Assembly (NCBI GenBank): GCA_934204655.1
Contig: CAKPZJ010000006.1
Coordinates: 48,249 to 112,248, forward strand
Direction of reading: 5' to 3'
From: an uncultured Prevotella sp.
Lineage (GTDB): Bacteria; Bacteroidota; Bacteroidia; Bacteroidales; Bacteroidaceae
Length of the DNA: 64,000 bases
A program made the translations under genes and the position numbers. A model generated the notes under the pieces. The model ran no database searches. It worked only from the letters and a program-made list of their open reading frames with translations, and was not told the DNA's origin. Position 1 is the first letter of the stretch; each line of letters begins with the position of its first letter. Shown in pieces: positions 16,995-26,216 of this stretch.

Positions 16995-19856
16995 TTAGCG
17001 TCGCAGTACCTTGCGGGTGGTAACACCATGGTTGGTGTACACGCTGACCACGTACACGCCGGCTGGCAGAGCCGACAGGTCGACACGGCCGTCGGCAGGC
17101 TGACCGGCCCAGACCACTGCGCCAGACGCAGCAGCCATCACTACACGGCTAATGACCACTCCGGGACGAGCCGCGATGGTCACCGCGCTGCCCGAAAGGT
17201 CGGCGGCGATGGTCACGTCGCGCTGGGCCACCTCGGTGTCTATGCCCGTAGCGTCGACCACGCTGAACACGCGGTAGTAGTTGGTCAACCCGTTAGCCCC
17301 CACATAACTGCCGGCATCATTCTTGAACTCTACCTGCGGAATGTAGGTACCTAAGGCCAAAGAGGGATTGTAGGTGAAGTCGAGGGTCACGTCGTCGCCG
17401 GCCTGGGCCCCGCTGACGCGCTTCATCAGTACCAGCTCGCCTCCCGTGTTGGTAAAGGCACGCAGGCGCAGGTACACGTAGCCACTGTAAGCCGTGTTGA
17501 GGTGTACCACGAGTTGCCCGCTCACCCGCTTGCCCGGCGTAAGCACCGTAGGAAGGGTCAGGCTCTTCACCGTGATGGCCAGGTCGGCATTGGGCTCTAC
17601 CGTCACGGTAACGGGAGCCGAGGGCTGGCGTACAGCCAGCTCGGTACCGTCGGCCGCGATGGCCGACACGGTTATCTGATACGTGCCCGGGTCCACGTTG
17701 AGGTAGCGCCCGGTGGTCAGGTTCCGGGCCTGGCCCTTGGCGAAGGTAGCATCAACCTGGCGGAACACGTAGCTGCGCGAGGCATCGCTGATATCCTGCA
17801 GATGGGTCACTATGCCCACCTTGCCCGCCGCGCCATAGTTGCGCACGGCCATGCCTAACATGAGCATGTCGGCCTGCTTTATGGCAGCGGCACCGCCACT
17901 GGCGCTCCACTCTATGGGCTGGGTAAGACTCAGCACGGGCAGCGTGGTAACGGGCAGCACCTCTACACGGGTACGACCCACCTGGCTGTCGTCAAAGAGG
18001 GCATCGGCATAGCCCTTCTCGTAGGCGGTAACCTCGTAGGTACCCGTGGCCACGCTCTCAGGTACGTCGGCCAGCACGGTTACGGTCTTCTCGCTCTCAT
18101 TGTACACATCGACCTTGGCCGATGAGGTCAGGCTGACGGTGGGGTCGGCCGTCGACGTAAGGCAGATGGTTATCTCCTTGAGGTCTACGTCGGTGCTGTT
18201 GTTGCGCAGGTGCAGACGGAAGAGGGCCAAGCCTCCGGCATGGATGTCGTTATCGGCGGTGATGGGTTCGAGCAGTTCTACACGGGGCCTGATGGCATGG
18301 GCACCACGCACGGTAATCTTGCCACCGGCCACGGTCATGTCTACCTGGCGGGGCAAGCCCATGGCGTGGCGTACCAGTTGCCACGAGTGGGCACCATCGG
18401 CCTTGTAAGCTAAGCAGATGGCGTAGTCGCCGTCGGCCAGACCGTCGGCCGTGGCCTGGATGTCGCGCATGGTGGGATAGGCCACGCCCGACTTGCCACT
18501 GGCGTAGGCGGCTATGGTAAGGGGCTCGCTCTTGAGCACCTTGAGTACCTGTCCGTTCTGGGTAACCACGGCTGCCAAGAGGCCGCTGAAGGCTTCTGTG
18601 TCCAGGTTCTCCAGTATCGTCATGAGCGAGAACCGATTGCCGCCGTAGTCAGTGTAACCCAGACGGGCCGCGCCGTAGATGGGCAGACACACATCGCTGC
18701 TGCTGTCGCCCGTGGGAGGCTGAATACCGGTCACCATCTCCTGGTCGCGGTTGTAGCCACCCGTTCCGCCACCCTCGCCCAGGTCGCCGGGATTGAGGCG
18801 GTTAACGAGGAAGTAGCCGTTGCTGGTGCCATACCAGCCCCAGTTGATGTGTATGTAGTCGTTGCTGTCGTAGCCGTCGGCCACAAAGGCATGGCCGCCG
18901 CTGCCGGCATCGCTGGCCCCACCGTAGTACACGGGGCGGCCGGCATCGAGCTCGGCCTTGAGGATGCGCATCCACTCGCCGGTGGCGTAGTAAGCGCGCT
19001 TACGCAGGGTGACACCGCGGTCGTAGCCGAAGTAGCGGCGCAGGGCACCGGGCACCATCATGGGCGAGGCGCCGCTGCCTGCCTTCTCGTACTCCATCTC
19101 GACAGCCACGCCAAACTGGGCGGCAAGGGTCGACACGGCGTCGCGCTGGGCCTGGGTGAACTGACCGCCACGCTCGTAGTAAGACAGCATATTGGCCCAG
19201 TCGTAGGTGGTGGCGCCGAAGTCGGCCTTGAGGGTGAAGCCCTTGACGACACACGACTTCTGACCCGTGCCCTGGGCGGGGTAACGGTGATAGCGCATAA
19301 TCTGGGTAGCGGCAGCAGCCACGCAGCCCGTGTAGTAGTGGGTGGTGGTGCCCCCGTCGGTATAGGTGGGACACTGGTCGTTGAAGGGAGTGTCCTGGCC
19401 CCAGGCCATATCGCCTAAGAGAGGCTTAACCACCACGGTGGCCCCGGCCTTGGCGGGCTGTCCCTGTGCCAGGGAGTCGGTCTGCCAGTAGGCTCGCACG
19501 TACTGGGCGTAGAGAGCCATCCACGCGCGCAGAGACGAGGGTGCCTGGTCCAGGGTGAAGTGGCCATGGTCGGCATAGCCGATGACATTGGCAAAGCGGT
19601 CGTCGCCCGATACGATGACGAAGCCGCCCTCGTTGTCGGCATTGAACACATAGTAGGGCTGCTGGTCGGCAGCTGCGGGGCCATCGGCGGCCACGGTGGC
19701 CAGGCGGTGCATGCGCACGGCACCGGCGGCCTTGTGGCTGCGGGCCATAAAGGCGCGGGCCACCTGCTCGGCTTGCGAGGCGGTTACAGGACTGGCCAAC
19801 AACTGGCTGGCCACGGCTACTAAGAGTAGCCCCATGAGGATAAGTCTACGATTCAT
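16995..19856 (-). CDS. Peptidase C10 (streptopain/interpain-like) with C-terminal secretion domain
   Basis: A 953-residue secreted cysteine protease. After signal peptide MNRRLILMGLLLVAVASQLLAS comes a Spi-type pro-domain (about 25-130) and the C10 catalytic domain (about 140-370). The nucleophile is Cys178 in YTGCVAAAATQIMRYHRYP and the catalytic His322 is in SGGHAFVADGYD, with NDYIHINWGW after it. The middle part is a series of Ig/FN3-like beta-domains (about 380-860). The last 80 residues (VDLSALPAGVYVVSVYTNHGVTTRKVLRR end) look like a Por/T9SS type A sorting domain, so the enzyme should reach the cell surface or medium. Prevotella relatives of this family (interpain A) degrade host proteins. 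The upstream FN3 protein is 65 bases away and probably co-transcribed. Confidence 0.93.
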   Translation of the reverse strand: MNRRLILMGLLLVAVASQLLASPVTASQAEQVARAFMARSHKAAGAVRMHRLATVAADGPAAADQQPYYVFNADNEGGFVIVSGDDRFANVIGYADHGHFTLDQAPSSLRAWMALYAQYVRAYWQTDSLAQGQPAKAGATVVVKPLLGDMAWGQDTPFNDQCPTYTDGGTTTHYYTGCVAAAATQIMRYHRYPAQGTGQKSCVVKGFTLKADFGATTYDWANMLSYYERGGQFTQAQRDAVSTLAAQFGVAVEMEYEKAGSGASPMMVPGALRRYFGYDRGVTLRKRAYYATGEWMRILKAELDAGRPVYYGGASDAGSGGHAFVADGYDSNDYIHINWGWYGTSNGYFLVNRLNPGDLGEGGGTGGYNRDQEMVTGIQPPTGDSSSDVCLPIYGAARLGYTDYGGNRFSLMTILENLDTEAFSGLLAAVVTQNGQVLKVLKSEPLTIAAYASGKSGVAYPTMRDIQATADGLADGDYAICLAYKADGAHSWQLVRHAMGLPRQVDMTVAGGKITVRGAHAIRPRVELLEPITADNDIHAGGLALFRLHLRNNSTDVDLKEITICLTSTADPTVSLTSSAKVDVYNESEKTVTVLADVPESVATGTYEVTAYEKGYADALFDDSQVGRTRVEVLPVTTLPVLSLTQPIEWSASGGAAAIKQADMLMLGMAVRNYGAAGKVGIVTHLQDISDASRSYVFRQVDATFAKGQARNLTTGRYLNVDPGTYQITVSAIAADGTELAVRQPSAPVTVTVEPNADLAITVKSLTLPTVLTPGKRVSGQLVVHLNTAYSGYVYLRLRAFTNTGGELVLMKRVSGAQAGDDVTLDFTYNPSLALGTYIPQVEFKNDAGSYVGANGLTNYYRVFSVVDATGIDTEVAQRDVTIAADLSGSAVTIAARPGVVISRVVMAAASGAVVWAGQPADGRVDLSALPAGVYVVSVYTNHGVTTRKVLRR

Positions 19857-19921
19857 CTATCTATATATATAATAAGGTGGCCCATACCCTGTGCGGGCGG
19901 GCCACCATGGATGTTATCTGC

Positions 19922-21802
19922 TTAGAGGGCCAGTTTGACGGCACGTCCGGCGGCGCGCACCACTACCACCTGGCCTGTGGCCACGCTGAGGGTGTTGGCT
20001 CCGGCCACTCCGGCTACCTGGGCCAACTGTCGGCCGGTCAGGTCGTACACGGCTATGCGGCCCGCGGTGGGCTGCTCTACGGTGATGGTGCCTCCCTGGG
20101 CGCTCACACGTACAGCCTGGCTGGCGGCCACGCCGTCTATGCCGTCGGTGCCACCCAGGGGCACCTCTACTACATTAGATATATTAGAACTAATCTCGGC
20201 AGCCTCGCCATTGTCTACCGTCTCGCCGATGGCATTAACATAGTACGAGTAGACCACATTGTCCTTGGGCGCAGCCACGCTGAAGTCGTAGTGGGTGGCC
20301 TCGGTCTCGTTCACAGAGATTACCTCTGACACCTTTTCACCTGCTTTCTTGTTCTGCTCAATGCTCATCTCGTCGATGAAAAGCTTGCGATTGTAGGTAC
20401 TCTCGTAGCTTATCTGCACATACGAGGTAGCTGCCCCCTTGCTGAAGCTGACAGTATAGGTGTCAAAGTCGTCCTTGGCAAGGTCTACGGTCTTAGTCTC
20501 GACAGGGGCACCCTTGAAACCGTCGACGTTGGGGTCTTCACTGTAGAGATTGACCGTTGCCTTACCGCCGCTGTAGAACCGGCCATAGGCACCCTCAGCC
20601 ATCTTGATGTTGAGGGTAAAGGCCCCGTTGTCAGAGGTAAGGTCCAGCTCGGGGGTGGTCAGCGTGGCCGAGCCAGAGTAAGGCGCCAGCACCATATAGC
20701 CGGCTGCGAAGCTGTGGGCCACGCCATACCAGCCCGGGTTGTGGGTATAGGCGTCGAGTACTTCCTGCGAGCGGCCGAACTCGATGTTCTCTAAGGTTCC
20801 CTCGGTAACCTTGGCAAAGTCGTCGCTGATAACCTTGGCGCGGGTATCGGCCTTGAGGGTCTCGGTACTGGTCAGGGTCACGGCATAGCGTATGGCATCG
20901 GGCACAGCCTCCCAGTTGGCAGTAAAGCTGGTAGCCGTAACGTTAGTGGCAGCGGTGGCCTTGGGGGCATCGATGTCTTCGAGCACCTTGATGACACGCA
21001 CCTCGTCCGAGTAGTCAGACACGTTGCCGGCCTTGTTGCGGCCACGCACGGTGTAGTAGTAAGTTTTGGTGGCATCGAGACCGGTAACCTTCACGCTCAC
21101 GGTCGAAGCCAATGATGAAGTAGGCTTGGCTACCACCTTATCGTGCAGCACGTACACCTTGTCGCCGTTGGCTGCCTTAGAGTAGACATCAAGCAGATAG
21201 TCAGCAGAGGCTTTGTCGTTGTCCCACTTGGCCGTGAACGATACGCCGTCGGCCTGCGTAGGCAACAGGGGATTGGGTACAGCCACCATGTCGGTACTGG
21301 TAGTTATCTTGATGGCATCAATGAAGAAGCCCTCAAACATGGCCGTCATCTTGAGCCTTGACGTGCGGGTCATGGCACCCGTATAGAGTACTACATCGTG
21401 CCACTTGTCATCGTTCAGCACCACCTGCTTCTTAAAGCTATAGCCTACAGCAAAGGTGATAGCCTCGCCATAGTTAGCAACGGCACGCACACGGGCAACT
21501 ACTTTGGCCACCTGACTGGTTACGGCCTTTGACAGATAGTCGGTCTCTAAGTTACCGGCCGCGTCAACCTTCAGCTTGCCGCCAGCCTCATATACCTTAG
21601 AACTGTTATAGCTCCAGTGCAGCGCCTTGTACAGTTTGCCAGAGAAACCGCCCAAGTCAGTAGTGGCGGGTTCGTCTTCTGAGCCTTCGGCAAAGCTGTC
21701 GAAGTTTTCGTCTAAGACAACGGTCTCGTTGTCGGTCTGTGCCGTAGCACCCATGGCGAACGCCACGAAGAGCATTGCCAGCATGAGTAGTTTTTGCTTC
21801 AT
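19922..21802 (-). CDS. Secreted fibronectin type III protein with T9SS-like C-terminus
   Basis: A 626-residue exported protein with signal peptide MKQKLLMLAMLFVAFAMGATAQ. The N-terminal part (about 28-175) resembles a choice-of-anchor/cleaved-adhesin beta-sandwich (VVLDENFDSF start). Residues about 190-285 form a fibronectin type III domain (SVKVTGLDATKTYYYTVRGRNKAGNVSDYS), and a second begins near 290 and seems to be split by another anchor-type domain (about 320-480). The C-terminal segment from about residue 565 (GRIAVYDLTGRQLAQV) resembles a T9SS type A sorting domain. There are no catalytic residues that I recognise; an adhesin or surface-binding role is the likely guess. It precedes the C10 peptidase gene and may share its mRNA. 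Confidence 0.8.
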   Translation of the reverse strand: MKQKLLMLAMLFVAFAMGATAQTDNETVVLDENFDSFAEGSEDEPATTDLGGFSGKLYKALHWSYNSSKVYEAGGKLKVDAAGNLETDYLSKAVTSQVAKVVARVRAVANYGEAITFAVGYSFKKQVVLNDDKWHDVVLYTGAMTRTSRLKMTAMFEGFFIDAIKITTSTDMVAVPNPLLPTQADGVSFTAKWDNDKASADYLLDVYSKAANGDKVYVLHDKVVAKPTSSLASTVSVKVTGLDATKTYYYTVRGRNKAGNVSDYSDEVRVIKVLEDIDAPKATAATNVTATSFTANWEAVPDAIRYAVTLTSTETLKADTRAKVISDDFAKVTEGTLENIEFGRSQEVLDAYTHNPGWYGVAHSFAAGYMVLAPYSGSATLTTPELDLTSDNGAFTLNIKMAEGAYGRFYSGGKATVNLYSEDPNVDGFKGAPVETKTVDLAKDDFDTYTVSFSKGAATSYVQISYESTYNRKLFIDEMSIEQNKKAGEKVSEVISVNETEATHYDFSVAAPKDNVVYSYYVNAIGETVDNGEAAEISSNISNVVEVPLGGTDGIDGVAASQAVRVSAQGGTITVEQPTAGRIAVYDLTGRQLAQVAGVAGANTLSVATGQVVVVRAAGRAVKLAL

Positions 21803-21950
21803 AAAGATTCTGTATAAATATGATTTCTAATTGTGTCAAGTGCGTCTCTGCACCTGGGGCGGCGGTCTGTAGCATCGCCCTGGCCCTCTCCATGACACGA
21901 GAGGAGACAGATATGTGCCCCAAGGCTGACAACGGGGCATACAATGGTTG

Positions 21951-21958
21951 CAAAATTA
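21951..21958 (-). promoter_or_regulatory. -7 box (TAATTTTG) upstream of the FN3 protein gene
   Basis: TAATTTTGC fits the Bacteroidota form. The leader would be about 140 bases, long for this organism, and no clear -33 box is seen. Confidence 0.4.
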
Positions 21959-22220
21959 CAAAATAATCGGCTGACAGCTATCACATTAGCTGTCTTTTTT
22001 TTATTTTTATGTAACATTTTTACAGTTTTCGGGCCTCAATGGGGGTAGAAAGGGTTATATCCAGAAGCAGGAAGTGCCCCCTCAAAATCCCCCAAGGAAA
22101 CTTGAAGATTGCAAAGGAAGTCGTCCAAAGCCAGAGACATCCCCTTTAATCCTTCAAGTGGAACATATTGATGGACTTGAGGGGGCGAACAGAGAAGGCA
22201 CAGATAGTGGCATAAACAGC

Positions 22221-22435
22221 GCGCGCTGTAAGCGCAGCAGTATAAAGCCTGGGGCAGCGCCCCAGGGACAGCCTCCCCGAACCAAAGCGCGCTGTAGGCG
22301 CAAAAGTAGCCGCAGGCGCTCCTCGCATGAGTTAACGCTTCGCTACTTTTGCGCCTACAGCGCGTAAATAGTTTGGTGGTTAATATACCTGGGGCGTTGC
22401 CCCAGGCTTTATACTGCTGCGCTTACAGCGCGCGC
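22221..22435 (-). repeat. 346-bp palindromic unit, reversed, short-spacer form
   Basis: The right-type arm (22221-22320) and left-type arm (22334-22435) are in inverted orientation with only 13 bases between them. Both have the CCTGGGGC/GCCCCAGG hairpin. No 64-bp segment is present. Compared with the unit at 25.15 kb, about 65 bases of spacer are missing. Confidence 0.88.
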
Positions 22436-22610
22436 CGCTCACATGGGGCTGTTTACAGCCATCACTGACAGGCTGAAAGTCTGCGCCAACGGGCAGGGAG
22501 CGCTTTCGGCTCTTTTATTTTTCCACTTTATTATCAGTCAAGTCCCCCTTGGGGGATTAGGGGACAACCTTTTACTTTTTACCCTTTTGCCTTTTTAGCT
22601 TTCAAGGCTT
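22436..22610. other. Remainder of the 22 kb intergenic island
   Basis: After the palindromic unit this stretch holds an AT-rich tail with CTTTTTACCCTTTTGCC (about 22565-22600), the complement of the AAAAGGTAAAA tract. Nothing resembling a gene is visible, nor in 21959-22220. Confidence 0.4.
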
Positions 22611-24731
22611 CTATTTCACTACCTTGCGGCCGTTCACAATGTAGAGGCCACGGGGAAGAGCATCGAGGTCGGCACCTAAGTAAGTGCCGTCGAGGCTATA
22701 GATGCCCTTGCGCTTGGCCGTGGGAACCGGCGTGACGATGTCGGTAATGCCGGAAGCGCCCTGACTGGTAATCTCTATCTCGTCGATGAAGAAGCGATAG
22801 CCTGAGAATGTGAGGCGAGCCGAGCCGCTGCCTGTAAGGGTGGTCTCGCAGGTGTTCCAATCGCCCGGTGTCAGGTCAAACTGGGTTTTCCCGAGTTCAC
22901 CGTTATCCGCTGACAGCGCAAGAGTAGCTCCTTCTTTACCATAGGGTGCTGCCTGGAACTTGATGTGAACCACATCACCAGCAGTCAGCTTGATGGCGGG
23001 CGAAGTGAGGGTATTGGTTGTGCCAGCCTGGGCATTGCGGCCCACCACGGCACACTGGAAACCGGCCTTGAGGGTCAGGTTAGATGTCCAGCCATCTACG
23101 TCGGACACAAAGGCACCTGTGGCGAAGGTGTTGCCCAATGGGGGCGGAGTAAAGCCCTTTCCGTCGTTGCCACCGGTACCGTTGCTGCGGCTGAAGGTCT
23201 CGTGCAGCAAATAGTCCTCCTGCGATGAGCCTCTATTGAAGTTCGTAAACTTGAACGAAGCCTCTCCGCCCTGACAGGCCATGTTGCTGATAAGGATATT
23301 CATCAGCATCAGGCCGTTGTTTTCATTATAAGCCACACACGAGGGAGTAGTCGTAGGACCCAGGGTGGCGTTGCCGCCGTAGGGCCAGGCATCGCCATAC
23401 TCGGTCTGGCTGCTCTTGGTGTTGTCGGCAGGGATAATGGTGATGCGCTCGTGGTCATTGCCGTTGCTGGGGGTATTGACACAGTTGGCGTACCAGTAAG
23501 TGGCACTGTAGTCAATATGGTTGATAATAATACCAGAACCACCCACATAGCGGTCCCAGCCACTCTGCTGGCGGTTTTCGATGAGGTAGTACTCGTTCTT
23601 GTTGCCAGGATTGGTAAAGCGGTACACGTCGCCGCCCTGGACTGTAGTCTTCATTCCGGTGACGGTAACATCTTCCGTAAGGTCCTTAGGAGTAAGCCAG
23701 CCAGCCACCATCTTCTCGTAGGCGGTGTAACCGGCAGGGCAGTATTCGTTGCCATTGTAGCTACCCGAGCACATCAGGTCCCAGGTGCCCATGCCATAGA
23801 AGGTATTAGAAGTGCCGCTGTTGCCGCGGGTATCGTACATATCGGGATAACCCAGGCAGTGCGAGAACTCGTGGCAGATGGTACCGATACCCATATAGTC
23901 GGTTGCGGTACGCAGCTCGTTAGAGCAGGCATAGACGCTGACATACCTGCTGCCCACCTTAAGGGGCGAGGCGAGCTGCCACTTATGGGGCCAGATGGTG
24001 TTGTCACCACCATTGGTAGCCTCGCCACGGCCAGCATAGAGTACATAGACCTCCTCGACATAGCCGTCGCCGTCCCAGTCGTAGGGACTGAAGTCCACCC
24101 CGTCATTGTAAGCCTTGCGACAGGCCTCGGTCACCATGCCGCGGGCGTTTACATCGCTGCCGTTTTTATCGTTGGCACCGTAAGTGGCCTGAGTACCTAA
24201 TGTATAGGGGCCCACGACATCGAACTGGAGGTTGAACCGGCCGTCGCTCTGGTCGCGGAAGTAGTCGGCGACAGAGCCAACGAACCGGCCTTCCTTGAGG
24301 TTCTTCTCGTTGGCCAGGCGGTTATAATAGGACTGAGGGTTGTCCATGGTGAAGGCCACGTCAGAGAACTGGACCAGCAGAATAAGGCAGCGCTTGTTGC
24401 CCGTAAAGCTGACGCGCTGGGCTACGCTCTTCTGGGCCTGTGCGCGCTGCGGCCCATTGCCATAGCTGCCACTGTCCTGGCTACGCAGACGCTCGGCGTT
24501 CTGGCGCAGGGCCTGCATATCGGCTGGGTAGAGCACATCGTGGCGCTCAGTGTACCGGCTGCCGTCCTTGGCCTGCCAGTAGTGCAGGAACTCGTCGCCC
24601 ACAAGCTGTACCTCTAAGGTGTGGCCGGTAGCTGTCTTCAGCGTACGCCACAGCCCGGGCTCGGCGGGGATGGCACTGGCCGTGATAACTGCCATGGTGA
24701 GCAGCATCAGTGTAAGTAATCGTTTCATCAT
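22611..24731 (-). CDS. M6 family metalloprotease with C-terminal sorting domain
   Basis: A 706-residue secreted zinc protease of the M6 (immune inhibitor A-like) family. The active site is HEFSHCLGYPDMYD, with zinc ligands His287 and His291 and catalytic Glu288. The regions before it (LVQFSDVAFTMD, SVADYFRDQSDGRF, DWDGDGYVEEVYVLYAGRGEA) are typical for M6. A carbohydrate-binding-like or MAM-like beta-domain follows (about 510-650), then a short Prevotella-style C-terminal tail (KGIYSLDGTYLG ... LPRGLYIVNGRKVVK) that I read as a T9SS signal. I chose the ATG at 24731, giving a clean signal peptide, because the promoter box at 24796 lies downstream of the earlier in-frame ATG at 24839. It is separated from the SusCD operon only by a repeat island. 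Confidence 0.92.
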   Translation of the reverse strand: MMKRLLTLMLLTMAVITASAIPAEPGLWRTLKTATGHTLEVQLVGDEFLHYWQAKDGSRYTERHDVLYPADMQALRQNAERLRSQDSGSYGNGPQRAQAQKSVAQRVSFTGNKRCLILLVQFSDVAFTMDNPQSYYNRLANEKNLKEGRFVGSVADYFRDQSDGRFNLQFDVVGPYTLGTQATYGANDKNGSDVNARGMVTEACRKAYNDGVDFSPYDWDGDGYVEEVYVLYAGRGEATNGGDNTIWPHKWQLASPLKVGSRYVSVYACSNELRTATDYMGIGTICHEFSHCLGYPDMYDTRGNSGTSNTFYGMGTWDLMCSGSYNGNEYCPAGYTAYEKMVAGWLTPKDLTEDVTVTGMKTTVQGGDVYRFTNPGNKNEYYLIENRQQSGWDRYVGGSGIIINHIDYSATYWYANCVNTPSNGNDHERITIIPADNTKSSQTEYGDAWPYGGNATLGPTTTPSCVAYNENNGLMLMNILISNMACQGGEASFKFTNFNRGSSQEDYLLHETFSRSNGTGGNDGKGFTPPPLGNTFATGAFVSDVDGWTSNLTLKAGFQCAVVGRNAQAGTTNTLTSPAIKLTAGDVVHIKFQAAPYGKEGATLALSADNGELGKTQFDLTPGDWNTCETTLTGSGSARLTFSGYRFFIDEIEITSQGASGITDIVTPVPTAKRKGIYSLDGTYLGADLDALPRGLYIVNGRKVVK

Positions 24732-24795
24732 TGTATTCTGTATTAATATTATTGTCATTCGATAACAGAGTGTAAGCCGTCTGGCTATATCTGTG

Positions 24796-24803
24796 CAAAA
24801 ATA
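24796..24803 (-). promoter_or_regulatory. -7 box (TATTTTTG) of the M6 protease gene
   Basis: TATTTTTG gives a leader of about 58 bases. It decides the start codon, since the upstream in-frame ATG lies before this box. Confidence 0.55.
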
Positions 24804-25006
24804 GTAATATTTTTTTAGGTAATGGCCACACTTGGCCAAATAATTAATAAAGAGGGCAAAAAAAGATTAGCATCAAGCAAGTTGACAACGCGGGGAGAAG
24901 TAAAAAGAGATAGTGCTACCCATGCCATCAAGGGGAGAGGCATGATACGAAGCATAGTAGCCAAGAGCCTTTCTGTGAGGACGGAATTTATCAGCCAATT
25001 CGTAGC

Positions 25007-25083
25007 GACCGACCTTTACGTTTCCCGGAGCCACCTTTAGCGCGCTGGGAGCCGTCATTAGAAACGTAAAGACCGGTCTTTTC
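25007..25083 (+). repeat. GACCGACC-family repeat, complete copy
   Basis: It is bounded by GACCGACCTTTACG on the left and ACGTAAAGACCGGTC on the right, with two internal GGAGCC modules (one in CTGGGAGCCGTCATTAG). About 77 bases long. Confidence 0.7.
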
Positions 25084-25150
25084 ATTTTTCACGACTGCCT
25101 TGGGGCAAATCATGGTCATTCCGGTCGTTGTGTGGATGACCCCGCAACCA

Positions 25151-25433
25151 GCGCGCGCTGGAAGCGCAACAGTTTATAGCCTGGGGCAACGCCCCAGGTA
25201 CAATCCCCCACGCAGCAATGCGCGCTGTAGGCGCAAAAGTAGCCGTAGGCGTTACCACAGCAGGTGTAGCCGACATCTGAGTCCCAAACAATTTACACGG
25301 TAATGGTTACCCATGCCATCCCCCAGATTTTACGCTTCGCTACTTTTGCGCCTGTAGCGCGACAATAGACTGAGGGATATATACCTGGGGCGTTGCCCCA
25401 GGCTATAAACTGTTGCGCCTACAGCGTGCGTTG
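25151..25433 (-). repeat. 346-bp palindromic unit, reversed, form without the 64-bp segment
   Basis: The right-type arm is at 25151-25253 and the left-type arm at 25331-25433. The total of 283 bp equals the 346-bp unit minus 64 bp. The left arm reads straight through the AAAAG site (GCGCAAAAGTAGCGAAGC on the minus strand), making it the unoccupied counterpart of the units at 41.4 and 54.1 kb. Confidence 0.9.
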
Positions 25434-25805
25434 CTCTCTCGGGCTTGCGCATGGTTCACGCGGGGTTGGACATTGTCCACACGGGGGTGCCCACGACATC
25501 ATGCCCATAATTCTCCATCATCTCTCTGGGTTTGGGAGGTGTGCTTCCTGCGTGCGTTGCTCTCTCGGGCTTGCACGGGGTTCACGTGGGGTTGCGCGTT
25601 ACCCACATGATTTTGCCCACAATTTCATGCCCATTGTCCCCCACCATCTCCCTGGGTTGGGGCGATGTGCTTATGGCGAACGGCGTTCACGTGGGGTTTC
25701 GCGTTGCCCACTCGGGGTTGCGCGTTGCCCATACGAGGTTGCCCACGACATCATGCTCATAATTCCCCGCCATCCCCCTGGATGTGGATGACGTGCTTAT
25801 GGCGC
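25434..25805. repeat. Tandem degenerate repeats, about 125 bp period
   Basis: About three imperfect copies of a unit containing GTGCGTTGCTCTCTCGGGC, GTTCACGTGGGGTTGCGCG, CATGCCCATAATTCTCC and CCATCTCCCTGGG. All reading frames through it are repeat-derived and show no protein family, so I do not call a gene. Confidence 0.65.
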
Positions 25806-26144
25806 GCATTGCTTCTACGGGGGTACGCATGGAAACCATTGAAAATGTGGGAGACATCATGGATGTGCCAGCAGCCTGACCCAGCGGATCAAGCAACGCC
25901 TTTTACTTTTTTACCTTTTTAGTTTTTAGTTTTCCCGGTCTGTCTTCCTTTCCCCGCGACCGGCTTGGGGCAGTATGCAGCCACTTTGACCATGGCGGTG
26001 ATGTCTTCGCAACCAGCGCGCATAGTTCGCATGGGGGTGCGTATGTAAATTATTGAGAATATGGGTGCCGCCATCAATGTGCCAACAGCCCATTCCTGCA
26101 CACAGGCAGCATTTTCCACGCTTCCGCATGGTACCCATAAAAAA
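25806..26144. other. Rest of the 25-26 kb intergenic island
   Basis: It includes a T-rich CTTTTTTACCTTTTTAG tract (25905-25925) and GC-rich sequence related to the other islands. No gene was found. The bases 24804-25006, at the other end of this island, also look empty. Confidence 0.4.
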
Positions 26145-26172
26145 GAGAGCGGCTCCGTGCGGAACCGCTCTC
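26145..26172 (-). terminator. Rho-independent terminator of the SusCD-lipoprotein operon
   Basis: A 12-bp stem with one mismatch (GAGAGCGG arm at 26145-26156, partner at 26161-26172) around GTGC. A run of A to its left gives a U tract on the minus strand. Confidence 0.8.
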
Positions 26173-26216
26173 CATGTATTATGCGTTATAGAATGTTGCT
26201 ATGACGCTACAGACTA

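Noticed and set aside
24732..24839. N-terminal extension of the M6 protease
   Set aside because: The upstream in-frame ATG lies before the probable promoter box, and the extension would bury the signal peptide.
25393..25922. A 132-codon frame and relatives in the 25 kb tandem repeat
   Set aside because: The apparent protein repeats follow the DNA tandem repeats in several frames at once, typical of non-coding repetition.
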